A stretch of 64,000 nucleotides of DNA from positions 3,318,207 through 3,382,206 of the forward strand of contig VZRN01011461.1 in the NCBI GenBank assembly GCA_013397935.1, in the 5' to 3' direction. The first letter of the stretch is position 1. Every line of letters begins with the position of its first letter. Position numbers and translations under genes: made by a program. The notes under the pieces were generated by a model, which had not been told where the DNA came from, did no database searches, and worked only from the letters and a program-made list of their open reading frames with translations. This document shows positions 1 through 13,700 of this stretch, piece by piece. This DNA comes from Dasyornis broadbenti (lineage: Eukaryota; Chordata; Aves; Passeriformes; Dasyornithidae).

Positions 1-3000
1 CAAGGGCTCCAGTGCTCAGAGCTCCAGCATCCATACCAGAAAGAACATAGGAAGACTGTGGAATTCAGCTGCAGGCAGGTACAACACTTTTCCCCATCCC
101 TGTGCCATCCAGATAAGGACATAAGCATTCAATGCATTCTGTGATGGAGAGTGAGGTAATGTAACAGCAATGTGCAGACAAAAAAGTCTAATTTTTTTTC
201 TGACTCTACCCACATTGTTCCACACATTTGACTTAAATCTACATTTTCTTTTGGGCATTCTGTTTAAGGATGTACCAACTTATTTAGCTGCAAGAATATC
301 ACACATCAAGAGATTTGCCAAGCATTATTCCCATAAGCAAATAATATTCCAGGCAGAAAAGCTTTACCAACATATATTCAAATTACTGAGACTTCACATG
401 GGCAGTAAAACTATTTCTTCTGTGAAATAGCTTAGCTTGTTACTTTTCCTTAGCTATGCAGAGGCAAAATTTCTTTAAGCATGGTTCTGATTTACAAAAG
501 GATTTATCAAAAGGAAAACATATCAAGACAGGAAAAGTTAAAAAAACTATTTATCTCCTTACAAGGCATAGTAATTCTTTCTAGAAAGTATTATAGATTC
601 AACAGTCATACCGCACAGTAAATACTGCAGTGCTACAGCAAACTGAGTATCTCATTTCCAGCTATTAAAAAAAAACATGTTTGTACAGTGTGAGGAGAAC
701 TGACGACACCTCCCTTAACCTACACAATACCTTTGAAGAGAGAAACATCCTAATCCTTGTACTGAACACAAGTAACAAACCTTACTTATATGGGTTGATG
801 GTTTCAGAGATTTTTATTCGTTGCATTTGGCAACACAATGCATGTAGCATTTTCCTAGGGAGGTACAACACCAAACAAATCAATGACTTCCATAGATTCC
901 TATGAAAATACAAAATTATACTTTTGAGTTTTTCTAACCTAGGTAGGAAAGAAAAAATATTTGTAGCTAATCTTGGTAATATGCTACAACAGTTCCATTT
1001 TTTCAAGTATCCATAATGCAACCAAATTGCAAATGCCATCACATCTAAGTTCAGTGGGAGATCAGGGTGCTCAAAAGTCTCCAAGAGTGGGTTTGCTTAT
1101 GCAGAAGGGAGCATCTGCATAGACTTAATCAATGCCCATTTTATTTTTGCTACTCTGTGTGTCCTCAGAAAAGAGTTTCATGCTCAGATAACTGAAATAC
1201 TTTCTCTGCAAATACAAAGTGGGTGTTCTTGTTCATTTTCATTAACAGAACAAAGGGATTTAGATGCCAACCCTTTGCGTGCCTTTGGAAAAAAAACCCT
1301 TTTGTGTAGGACGGCTAACAAACAAAACACCTGTTCTTACAAGTGGTAAATGCTTTCAGTTCCACACATAAAAGATGAGTACTCGTTATATTTCAGGGAC
1401 CTTATGTAACAAAGCTTGTTAAGAAAGTTGCAGTTGCACTTCAGATTTCAGTGTAACAGGCACAAGGGAATGTGCTTCCCCTTAAACTGTTTTATTTTGA
1501 TTTGCCTCTCTGTCCCCCAGTGCCATACTCCAGAACAGTAATGTGAAGTTTACAAAGTACAAAGACTGCTCTTCTTTTGCAGGTCCTTTAGAAATAACCT
1601 ATGGACCTTCTGGTGTCCAAAACCCACTCTGAAAATTACTGACTTGAAAGCAGCATCCCAGCCATTTCCATTTGATACCTTGATGTTCACAGCAGGTGTA
1701 TTACTTCACTATGGTTAAACATTTTATTAAGTAATTTAGGACTGATCTTTGCAATGACTTACTGTGATGTACTACCAGAAAGGAAAAGATAAAAGCTAGA
1801 CCTGATTCCTTGCAATATATTGCAACATATTCCATGAGAACTCCTGAAATATAGGTAAAATGTGGAAGGACAGGGGAAGACTTCACTGCACACCTCGCAC
1901 TAGGCAGTTCTGACCCTCCTCTCAATGAATTCGCTGTATATAAGCGATGTGATTTCAAGTTTGTCAGATAATGATACTTCAGTTACAGTAACAGATAATT
2001 TAAAAACAAATAATTAAGCTGTAGCAAATCTCCATCTTTTCTGAAATGAAGACACTCTTCTGGAGCAAGCAGGGATTGTCCTGTGCTTAGAGGCAGATAC
2101 AGCTCACTTTAGGGAGAAAAGGGTTGATTTTTACAAATCCCTCCTAAATAAGGCAGTCTTTCTGCACAGTATGTATTGAAAATTGGGAAAGAATAGAAAA
2201 CTCAGAGATAAAATCTTTGCCATATTGCTTGACATTGCTCCATTCCACGGAAAGTTGAATTGCTCGCCCACATGAAGCTCTTCAGGAGATGGATACCTGG
2301 ATAATCACATGAGATCTGCGATTCCTGCTGACAGACAGACATTTGTTGCTACATGGCAACAGTCTGTCAGTCCATTAGAAACCTCAGAGAAAGAAGCAGA
2401 AACATGCTCATGTAGAGGAAAGCTCTGTTCTGATCCTGCCTCACCATGGGAGGAAATTTGGTTGCTAAAGATCAGGTCAGGAGCAGGGTACTCAGAACAA
2501 AAGCATCTCTATAAAACATGCACAGAACAAATGACCATGTTTGTGTTACCAAACACGTGCTGCAGGGAGTGGGCCAACATCCCTCAGCAGGGATCTTCTC
2601 TGCTCAGCTTGCCTGGCACAGACTTCAAAATCACTGGCAAGGAATTCAGAATCCCTGAGCTACTCAAAGGACCTTGGATAACAAGAGCGGAGGCGAGGAG
2701 CAAAATTCCACCCACTGAAAAGGGAGCAGTTCCCCATTACAGGCCTGGACAAGAAGGGTAGATGTTTACAAAGCACCACAAGAGTGGAGGAGTCAGGTGT
2801 GCTCCCACTGACATCCTGCGAGGTGCTCCACAAGTTAAAATTTCATCTGGAACACTGCCTCTAAAAGCCATTTCTGGTGACAGCTCAGCTATTTCCAATA
2901 CACCCTACTCCAGTTCTGCTGTCCAGAGCTCACACAGAGTCAGAGACAAACCTTCAGCATGTTGGAAATAGATGAACAGTGCAAAACAAATTAACTCCTC

Positions 3001-6000
3001 ACAGATATTAGCAAATATTTCCTTTCACTATTTGTGGATTATTATGAGTAAAAATCTGGACAATCACTGTTTCTCAAAAAATATTTAACACAGAAGTGTT
3101 ATCCAATTCTAAATGAAACACCTTCATTTGAAAACATGAAGTCCTGTCGTCTGAATTCGTGCTCTCTTTCAGAAAATATAGAAAAGCACAGAGCAGAAGT
3201 AATGCAATGTGACAGGTGACTGGACACAAATCACAAACGGTTAAGGAATGCCATACAAAAGCCCATTTCTGCAAGTTAATCACCCTTATTATTAAACAAA
3301 TACTAAGAATAACATGATTTAAAATAAAATTAGTGCGAGCCAATAAAACTTTAAGTCACTCAATTATAGCAATAATTGTCCATTACTCTCCATAATGTAG
3401 CTTAGCCAGCACTAATGTCTGTCACTCCAGACTGCATCTGCACAACTGTATCATAAAAAGATATTTTGACAAAAGCTACATTTCAGTACATTTCAGCTCT
3501 ACAGTACATTTCAGTACTACATTTCAGCTCTCAATTTTCAAAATATAACAGGTTTCCTTTGCAATAAGGAGTGAGCCTTACACTGAGACAGAATAATGTA
3601 TATCCTTGTAAGTCTTTCCTCCTGGAAGATTTACTTATCCCCAACAATAGGTAGAATAGTTTAGCACAAATCATGTCACAATGCCACACCTCATGAAATG
3701 TCTTAAACACATCCAGATGGAAATAGTTTCTAATGTCTTCCAAGTGATCATAAGTCTGATCTAAAAGTAGTTTTACTACCACATGTGGATAATAACGTGT
3801 TGCTATACATGCCCATAATACCGGATATAACTTTACAATACAAGACTTAGTTTAAGTTATCGTTCAATTTAAACTATTTTTGTGTATCAATTGATAACAC
3901 AATCTGATAGTGGAATAAAAATTAAACCTGCAAAAACTACAAATTCTCTTGACATCTGATAAAAAATTTGAGCCTGTAAAATAAACTATGTTCTACATAC
4001 TATGTACACCAAAAGACTTCTGCACAATTTCACCTCCCTCCAGAAGATAAAGCACATTTTCCTTGTAATGTTTTGCCCAACCAATTTCATAAAGGAGTTA
4101 AATTTATTATTATACAGTCACTCCATAGAAACAAGACATACTAACATTTTCTTGCTCATTATGAAAATATCAAACAGCTTGTGGTGATCAGTTACAATAT
4201 TCCATTTGTTTTTTCTATGAAAAATTGTTATTTCTTACAACCTCACCTAAACCCCTGAGAAAGAACAGATTTTATTAAGCATTCATAAGCAAAATTCAAC
4301 ACAAAGCACAGATTAGTTATAAATAAACATAACATAATTAAAGTAATTTACAGATGCTTAGGGCTCTGGCAGAAATTAGCATATATGGAAAAGGATTGCC
4401 TCTTCATAAGGAAGGACTCAAATTATTACTGAAAATGAGACTACCAAGTCAAAAACAGCACTCAGTTGAGCAATGATACTTGTACATACACTGGTGCCTT
4501 TGGAAATTAAATGGATGCATAAGGGATATTCTCATCAACTCATTCGTATAAATTGCGATAGAACAAGGAGAAGAATTTGAGAAGACAATGCTAAAAATGG
4601 CTGTTGTTTTTTCAACACAAGCAGAAGAGATACAAATCGGGCCTGATTGCTAGCACCACGGTCTGGGAACTTGAGAGAGATTTGCCATCTCTTCAGATTC
4701 TTTCAGAAAATTGCTGTATGCACACAGGTACATTATGAAGCCCATGTCTTCATATAAATGAATATGAGGTAATTTCCAAAAGTATTTAAAACATTTCCAC
4801 AGTTTCTTAACATGGTTCACTCAGACCTCTTCTCACCCTCACCAAGTAGTAGCTTCAACACTTAGGATGAATTCCTGCCCAATTCAGAAAAAAGCTAATA
4901 AATTAATTATTTCACCTTTGGTTTTCCTGCCCACCATAAAGATTCCTTCCATTCTCGTTCCATATTTTGAACCAGCAGGCCAGGTAATGGTGCCTCCACT
5001 AGAAGACAACACAGGTCTCTGGCCATCCCTTGGTATTTCTCATTTGGCTCTGCAGACCAGCATCAAATGCACCTTGTTTTTGTTTTTCTCTTGGTTTTGG
5101 TTGTTTTGTCGGGTATTTTTTTATATGTCTTTGCAGGAAAATATGAAAACCTGGACATTTAAAACCAAATTCTAATGATGCAACCAATTAATCAGTGCAA
5201 TCAACTGAACACGCTGAGTAAAACCACATCAAGGGAATAAGCCAAGAGAATACCAGATGTAATTTCCATCAAAACAGATGACAAAATGCATACACTTTAC
5301 AAAACATAAGGTCATGACAGTTTATTATGCATGATTAGCATACTTCCCTCTTGCATAACAGCATGCTCACCAGAACCCAGTTAATTTGAGTGTTATGAGT
5401 AAGTGACACCAGCTGACTGGAGTTACAGGATTAAAAGTCATGACTGCAGCTACAGGAACCTCTGGAATAATCTGTTCCTCAACCAAGTTCTACATTCTAA
5501 AAGGTCATAAAGCTGTTCAGTTCTCTGCAGATACTTTGTCTGTTCCAAGGCCCATCATTATACAATCCTAGGTACCATTAAATCCAACATTTGGAGGCCA
5601 TGTTAATAAAAACCTGGTTTAGAACAAATTTGTGGACTCTGTTACATAAATGACCTCCTGCATATAAAAAATATGAGCAATAGCATATATAATTTATACA
5701 ATACATAGGAGGAATCCCCATAGATGCCCCAAAATACCTACATGTTTATACACACACAACAACAACATATTCCTCCTGTCACACTCACTCCAAACGCAGT
5801 GATGATTTAAGTTGATGAATAATTTGAAGAAACTACAAAACCTATACAGAAACAAAGACATTTACTACTTTAGTCATTAGAAGCTGAAGTATCGGACTCT
5901 ATTTTAATCAAGTTTTATAATGCCACAACTATTTCAGTTATTTTCCAGAAGAGGGTAAGAACAGTGACTTCTAGTTCAGTTACGACCAGAAGAACATTAC

Positions 6001-8860
6001 CTATAATTTACCCATCAGCCAAATTAAGCACTGGAATAGCGACACTAATCTGGATGAAAGTTTTGAAGACTTGCATTGAAGGTAAGCAGGGATAAAGCAT
6101 TTTGTTGCTTGTTTTGTTCAGAATCCACGTCACATTCTGAGCTCTGTGTGTATTCCCTCTCCAACGCGGGTCACAATTCCTCTTCACGTCCCAATTCCCT
6201 TTCTGCAGTCCTCCTACCTTCCAAGTTTCTCTCTGGATTACACCTCAGACTTGCCAAGGCCATTTAAAGTTAATGAAGGTGGACTGGCTGAAATTTTCTT
6301 CAGGCTACAATTCTTCCACAGCGCTTTCATGCTTGTCTTTCATGTCAGTAATACTCTGTGTACCCACAGAAATTTAACTTAGCTTTACTACACTTGCACA
6401 CAGGCAATGATGAAATACTACAGAAAGGAGTAGCAAATTGCATAACACATCATGCAGATCAAGCATACAGAGATTGCAGGGATGTTCTTCCCTTTAGACT
6501 TCATCAATTCCCAGAATAGTATTTCAAGCAGTTTTTCAGAAGCAAAATCCCAAAACAGTAAAGACCTGATCCAAAATCTCAAATGATTCTACAGCTGGTC
6601 AGCAGCGATGGCTGTAAAACCTGCACTCATAATGAAAGGAGAGCAAATACCTACCCTACTATCTGTGACAAATTACATAAGCTTTTTCCATAACATTTTA
6701 ACCTAAAAACCCTCTTTATTTCTAGATCTATGAAGGATCCCAGCACAGTCATTATCATGTTAGGAGTACGTTTCTTCAAAACACAGAGGTCTTTTTCTTA
6801 TTACCAGTATATCACATTCATCACTATTAACAGTGTCAGAGGTGTTCAGCTATTCAAACCTGGCTCAGGAAAAAACTGATCCAAAAATCCAGGTACTGTC
6901 ATCAGGAGGTGGTGAGGGTGAGGGTAGGGACTACTGGAGTTTAATGCAGACTTATACCTGAACTGGTATTTGGTCATAACAACTTCCAAACATAACCCAA
7001 CCACATTCTAAGGTTTCTTGAACAGGAAATGGCGTATTACAGTTCATTTATTAAATGAAATTACATAGAAAGCTTTTTTCCTCCGTCTCTACCAACATAT
7101 ATGAAAACTTGCAAAATGGTAAACCAAAAATCGAAACCCACAAAACTTTTCCTCTTCATCTATACAGATCTGCATTGCCCTGTTTTCCATACATGACAAA
7201 TCTCAGATTAGAAAATTCTGACATTCCAAAGTTAAATTTAAAGACTTGCAGTACCTGAGTGATTAGCTATTTGATACCCAGGAATAGAAAACATTCATTT
7301 TTGCTAAAAGAAAGCAAGTATCCATTTCCTTATAACAAAAAGAGTGCAAAACTCTTTGATAAGACTTTTAAAAAGTTCACTCCTTAATTTCCAGGTCTGT
7401 GAAGGACTCCTTTAAAAATCTCATGGCATACTACTTTCTTAGATGAAGAGCCTTGATGTTTTGTGGACAGCATTTTCTTTTGTCATTAAAAGGCTGTGAC
7501 AGAAATCACTTTTGGGCTTTTTACAAATAATTAAGAGAAAATTAAGTTCCTCCTGTTTTAAATGAGTTGTTTTAATTAGAAATGGAAGAGAGACATAGCT
7601 CCCAAGTGATCCATAGCGCATTTGAGACAAACAAAAACGTCATTTTCAGCATGAAAAGCTTGTTTGTGGGTGTTGAACCCCATGTGTGCTGAGCCACACT
7701 GATGATTTCAGTAGTGCTCACAGCTAATTTACAGGCTTTCCATAAACATAGCATTACAGTGTTTCAATGATTCCTAAACATAGAAGATTTTATCCCAACA
7801 CGTCTGTCTGTAATTATCCTGTTGAAGGAAAGCAAAACAGACAGAGTAATCACATCTTAGAAAAGTGATTCCTGGGAAATTACCATATAAACCTTTTCTG
7901 CTTCTGTCCTCTCTTTGAAATGTTTCCAATTTTTGCTGCTTAACACATTTTTAAAAACCTCTACTCATTAGAGTTTAAAGCCATTTGGGTTTTGGCTGGA
8001 AGCTCACTGCATTAGACAGTTTAGCTGAGCACATCCACCTTAGGATCAGCTCAGTGAGAATCCACATCACACAATAAATTTTGTGATTGCTTTTACTTGA
8101 CCAAAAACTGCCACATGCTGTTATCTGTTCCTTTGTAGGTTAAGATAAAACATCTGACTGGAATTGCTAATTTTTTAGCAAACAGGAAACCTTCATTTTT
8201 AGATTAGAAAAGCATCACTGATTAGATGGCAGTGATTACCAAGTGGCTCAGCCAGAGATGCAGCGCTTGTTTCACACCCATGGAGAACTCTCTCAGAATT
8301 TATTGTGCCAGCCTGTCTGGATGAGCCCACTCCCGGGTGAGCCAGGCTGTCCAATGGATCAAGGAAAAGACAAAACAGGTTCACAATTTAAGCTGAGAAA
8401 GTCCTGTATTGCTCCTACCACTCCTCATTAACCAGATGTTTGCATTCAGAATTCACAGCACAAAGCAGTGCTTCGACTGCAAAGCAGGTACCAGAGGGAG
8501 GACAACGCACACCAGGATGTGTGCCTGCTGCCCTGCCTGGCTCCTTCAAACACAGCCCCTTCCTGCTCCTCACCACAGGGCTCTGGGCAGCATCAGCCTC
8601 AGCATAACCCTAGTGAAGGCAATTCAGAGAACTGCAGCCCAGTCTTTTATTTCCTTTTATTTAAATTATTATTTATCATTTTTAAGTTTAAAATAAACAC
8701 GTTGCTAGATCTGAATCACAGACTGAAAAAACTGACATTCAGTTTTACAGGAACTAAATAGGAGTTAGCAAGGTTGCAGCTCCAGGTCTTATTTCAGTTC
8801 AAGAAAGAGTTCTCAGCAAATTCAGCATCAGCCAGATTTACCACTAATGTACTAAGGCAA
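1..8860. other. Unique AT-rich non-coding sequence, no gene recognised
   Basis: I read this stretch on both strands and found no recognisable protein, structural RNA or mobile element. The longest open stretch (about 150 codons, plus strand, 2309-2761) lies in a locally GC-richer patch, has no family resemblance that I can see, and is not flanked by convincing splice sites. Short low-complexity runs of A or T occur throughout. The stretch reads like intron or intergenic DNA of a vertebrate. A small local repeat at 3476-3532 is listed separately. Confidence 0.7.
3476..3532. repeat. Short imperfect local repeat of ACATTTCAG
   Basis: The 9-mer ACATTTCAG occurs four times within 57 bp, starting at 3478, 3488, 3506 and 3519. 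The longer unit ACATTTCAGCTCT occurs twice, at 3488-3500 and 3519-3531, 31 bp apart. This looks like a young local duplication with slippage. No function is suggested. Confidence 0.8.
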
Positions 8861-9010
8861 ATGTATACTATTTTAATGAATGTGTCCTATTAAAATTTAT
8901 TTATTAATATTTACTTTATATATTATTTAGTACTTTAGCATAGCACTAAAATAGTAATAATAATGCTTTATTTATTATTACATTAGTACTAATAATAGCA
9001 CCAATTAGCA
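8861..9010. repeat. AT-rich low-complexity tract built of ATTA/TAAT units
   Basis: About 150 bp is dominated by short TTA, TAA and TTTA units with very little G or C. The 8-mer TTAGTACT appears near 8929 and again near 8983, and its core AGTACT is a palindrome. The tract is best described as low-complexity AT-rich sequence. The repeated TAAT cores would score as homeodomain sites in a motif scan, but this is expected from composition alone. Confidence 0.65.
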
Positions 9011-10675
9011 TTATTTTTACTTCCTTTGCTATGCTCTGAGTTTTAACTCCAGTGTTACTGCATCATCACACCTTTGATTTGGCAGTCCAAAAACTCACTT
9101 CAAGCTGACGAGTCAAGCCAAAAGAAACTCATGCTCAGGGCTTATGAAGTCACCGGGTCGGCAGGCAGAATAGAAGGCAACTCTGGCAAAGAAAAGTTTG
9201 GAATTCTGTTCCCATGCTGTCATCCTACTCTTCGGTCATTGTCCTCTTTAGTTCCCTGCTGCTTTCTGTTGTAGTAAGAAAGATACCAGCTTAACAATTT
9301 CTTAAGTGTCAAGGTTTGCTGCTCAGTTCTGTGGTTAGCCGTGGTTATCCAAGCACATAAGGAAATGTTGTCACTTTGCAAAGTCCCTTCAACAACAAAA
9401 GTGTGTTTTTCAGAACGTACCTGTCACTTCAAAACCGTGCCCAAACTGCTCCCTCCATTTAACATTCAAGATTCTTTACATCATCTTGAAAAATGAAGTG
9501 GGAACACAAGCACACAAAACCAATTAACTTGTATCAAACTTCACGAGAGCATATATCAATGCTTCTTTATTCAAAGCCAACTGGAGAGCTTTTGACACGG
9601 GGAAAAGCTGTTCCATAATACCTTCAATTTCTCTCTTAGGGTCTTAATCAGGGTACTCAACCATGGACTTTTTTAATTGTCTGCCAGCAAAAATTGCCTA
9701 CATATATGCAGTATTTACATACAAAATCCTTCTTTGTATACATTGCACTCTTTGCGAAAAATATCTAATGACAGATGATATAGTAAGTGTCCTTTTATAG
9801 CTTTAGACCCTTCATTGATAGTCCTAATGAAAAGCGCCTCTGCAAACATTTTTTATGACTGCACTAATTAATTTGGCAAAGTCTGTAAAACACTCTAAAA
9901 ATTGATCTCCCAGATTTTCAGAAGACACCTACATATTTATTTGTGCTGTTGAAAAATGCTACATCAATGCTGAACAGTGCAAGAATTTAATATGATATTA
10001 GTTTAACCTAGCATTGCTTCAATCAATAAATAAAATTAGAATAATTTACTCTCCCATGACTAAATGCTGAATTTAGCAGTTTTTTCCAGATACACAGCGA
10101 GATGAGACCAGAGAATTAATTTCATTAAGAGTGCTTTATGCTGTGCTCTTCTAAAACTGAATCTAACTTTTCCCATTGGCCCCACTAGGTTATGATGCCC
10201 CTTGAATGAATCCTATTATCTCAGGATGCACAATACTTTAAATTGCCATCAGCAGGATGCATCACCAGGATCAGCTGCATTTAAATGAGGCCAAAGCAAA
10301 GAATTTCTGTGCCACCATTTTCAGCATGGAAAGCTTCCCTCTAAAATAAGATGTTGGCTGTCACTTGGCACAGCAGGGAGACAAAACTGTCAAAGAAACC
10401 ATCTATCCTTATCTTTCTCCTTTGATACTGCTAACTCTGTGCTTAGCACTGCTAAAGGCTTTAAATTCTTTCTCCTTCAGGGAAAGAAAAAGTCTCTTAC
10501 AAGAATAAAACATTATTTGGTTTAATTCATTCTACAGGAGAAAAGATCCTCTGAAAGCCGAATGATGTTCCCAAGGCCACATGCACTGCAGGAGTAAAAT
10601 GTCCTGTGGGCTCAAGGCTCACATTAGCAAAGATATTTAGGTAGATGCCCAGTCCAGTTAAGTTCAACAGGTTAT

Positions 10676-10701
10676 CAGAGCCCAAATTCAGAGCCCAAAT
10701 T
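10676..10701. repeat. Perfect 13-bp tandem duplication
   Basis: The unit CAGAGCCCAAATT is present twice, head to tail without spacer (10676-10688 and 10689-10701). Both copies are identical, which suggests a recent slippage event. It lies in unique non-coding sequence. Confidence 0.9.
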
Positions 10702-13700
10702 CCTTTGGGACCCAGTCATTAGTATATTCCTAACACATCCTGTACTTTCAAGAAGCGCTCTGTGTTTAATAGCTGTTGGTATTCCTCTGAGAGAATTATC
10801 GCAGTTATCCAACAGCTTCAACACGTACACTTTGAACAGAGCCAACAAAAACAGTAACTGCGAGAGCTTGTGTATCCTATGGATTACATTGCAGCGGCCA
10901 GGGAATTAAGGGTACAAAGGCCACAGATCACAGGCAAATCCCACAGCTGGCTGCTTTTGAGTGGAGACAGCACTTCTGAAAGTTGCCAAACGACAACTGC
11001 AGAGCCTTGATGCCCTTAGAAACTTCAAAAGAGGGGTGGGTATAAGCAAATCCACGATCTGTAGACTTTGCTTTGGAAATCCCCACTATTGTTTACTGTC
11101 ACCCTCTGATAAGTGCAGCTTCACAGACCATGACAACCCTAGGAGGGCCAAGCAAAGCCACATGTTGTCCTTTATCTAGTGAACACACTTTAGATGCTTG
11201 ACATGATTAATTATAGGTGTTTTCATACTGCCCCAAGGAGTTTTCAAACCAGTTTTAAATGTGACAGTCAGCTACAAGTTACGGAAGCACAAGCTGAGAA
11301 CTACAGAAACCATAATACGACACAATTAATCAGTGCGTAGAGAGGTTAAACAACATTCCTGTGTTGTGCAGGTATCACCAAAGACCACCAAGGAGGGGAT
11401 CATCCCAGCCATTGCCAGCTTTCACCACTGCCAGCTTGGGTGAAAGTCAGACCAGTTGCAGGGAGGGAGGGAGGTATGTAAATAAGGACAGACCACCGAG
11501 GTACGAACACCTCCTACCTCCACCAAGGAAACTGAAATTATGCTCTTTTGATGTCAATACTGAATTCATATTAAATCCTCCACTATTAAAACAAGCAGGA
11601 AATAGCATTTCTTATTCTTATGGGAACACAGTAAGCGTAAGAGCCCTTCACGGGGAGAAATGGTTCAGCAGAAGGTTGGAATTGAGCCAGAGGCAGGGCA
11701 CAGTCTCTTCCCAGCAGTCTACAAAGCCACTACTGAACAAAAGCTGGAGCCATGGCTATACTGGACAAATGCCAATCATTTCCTCGTGCCACAGGGCTGA
11801 AGAGTGAGAGAGCAGAAATCCAGCACTCCCAGTATCGTGCATGAAGTCTCACTGACTCCTTTGATTTAATTGTAATCATTTTAAACACTGAAAATGCATC
11901 GAGAACTATCCTGGTCAGCAGTTGCTGTGCTAATGTGAATCCTCACAGAAGAACCTTTCTAACCAGAACAGAAACCTCCTGGTATGAAAGGCAGGATTCT
12001 TTCTGGACACAGCTCTCTCCTAAATTTGTTATAAACACTTTAAAGCCTATGGTTGTTGTAAGCAAGCTCCTCCTACATGAGAATTAGTAGTTGCCAAGTG
12101 ACTTTCAAAAGATTACCATCAAAATTGTATAGAAAAATAATCATGTACAAAAAGCACAGGAGTTTGTGGGGGAGTAGAAGAGTTTAAAAAAAAAGGAAGA
12201 GAGAGAAGAGACACCAGAAACATTAAGTTTTCAAACTTACTTTAAGCATTTGCTGTCATTAAATGCAGTTCTGCAAGCAAAGCACAGATCCACACCCATC
12301 TAAACATTTGGAAATGTTGCCAACAAAGAGAAGTCTCAGGCTTCTGAACCTTAATAGCAGTTCATGCTTTTGGAAAACAGTTGCTTAGTTTCCTCAGCTA
12401 CCACTGTCTCAGATCTGTATCTTAAACATATGCTGAGGCCTCCCTCACTGTCCATCCCATCAGTCAGTCCTTAGCATCTATATTTATAGTCTCATCCTTC
12501 TTCCCCCGCCCTCTGTGCTGACCAAACCCCAGGGAAGACCTGGAATAAATCTTAAACGTTCAGAAATGGCTACCTCAATAATTACAACTTTTTAAGGTTT
12601 CCGCACCCTTCTCGGAGGTTATTCAGGTTTGAATTACACACGCTGGACAAATCCAAACCTTTTCAGCCAGGCAAAGCAATTCCTCTGAAAGCAATATAAA
12701 CAACTTGAAGTTTTTATTATACAATCCCAGTTCCCTGAAGCCTTAAAGAGAGAAGTCATAGCAAAGAGTGTGTCATCCATGTGTCCTTTTTCTTGGATTT
12801 TCTGATACTTTTTGCTAAGCCCATTTTGTAATAAGAAGGCATAACACTCAAAACTAAAGCACTTTCTAACACAGCAACAAAGGTGTATTTCCACACTGCC
12901 ACTTGTCACCAGTAAAGAAGCACACAGTTGAGGGAGAAATTACTTTGAACCTGCCACTGAAGGGCTGCTGCCCCAAGCAGAGGGTAATACATGTCTGAAA
13001 AGTCAGGTGCAGGACTGCCCAAGAGCTGCATGGGAGAAATTACCTGAACGAGCTTCAGTCACCTCATCTCTGCTGAACTTTTATTAGTGATGAAATTCAA
13101 TAGGTTCTGAGGCTATATGGCTACATTAATATAGAAAATTGGTATTTTCACAAGCAGGCACACCAGGAGGTTAATATTTGATACGTAGAGGAGGAACACA
13201 TGTTAAAGTTTCAGACTTCCAGGTCCTTAAGGCCACAGCTGCTCCCAGCATGTACAACAAGGAGATTCAGCTCCCTCAGAAGAAACCAGAGAACTTAAAT
13301 CAAAGCAGCATAGATCAGATACAGTTCCAAATATTCATTCTTTTCCCTGGCAAGAACTGAAGAAACCAGGCAGACTACTCCCAGCTACCTAGGCCTAAAA
13401 GGCTATGCTAGCTGCCAACACTTCTTGAGCTGTTTCTTCAGAACTTGCCAGGAAAGAAAGGAACAGTGTGATGCATCTGATTTACTGTCGTGCAGGGTAC
13501 AAATGTTTGCTGACTGCTCAAGTTATAAAATTAACCTCTGTTCATATATATTTCAAGATACTGAATTTAATTATCTTCACTGAAATAAATTGTGCATAAA
13601 TAGAGCAATTGTGATTGTAAACTTAAATAGACCATCTTGCAGAGGAATAAATAGTTGCTATCACAAGTTTCACAAGATCAATGTGCCCAGTATCTATCTT

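Noticed and set aside
2309..2761. 150-codon plus-strand open frame
   Set aside because: No family resemblance, no splice or promoter context that I can see, and its composition matches the local GC-richer background.
5362..5398. 37-nt plus-strand segment between TTGCATAACAG and GTAAGTG
   Set aside because: Too short and too weak at the donor context (ATGA/GTAAGT) to separate from chance.
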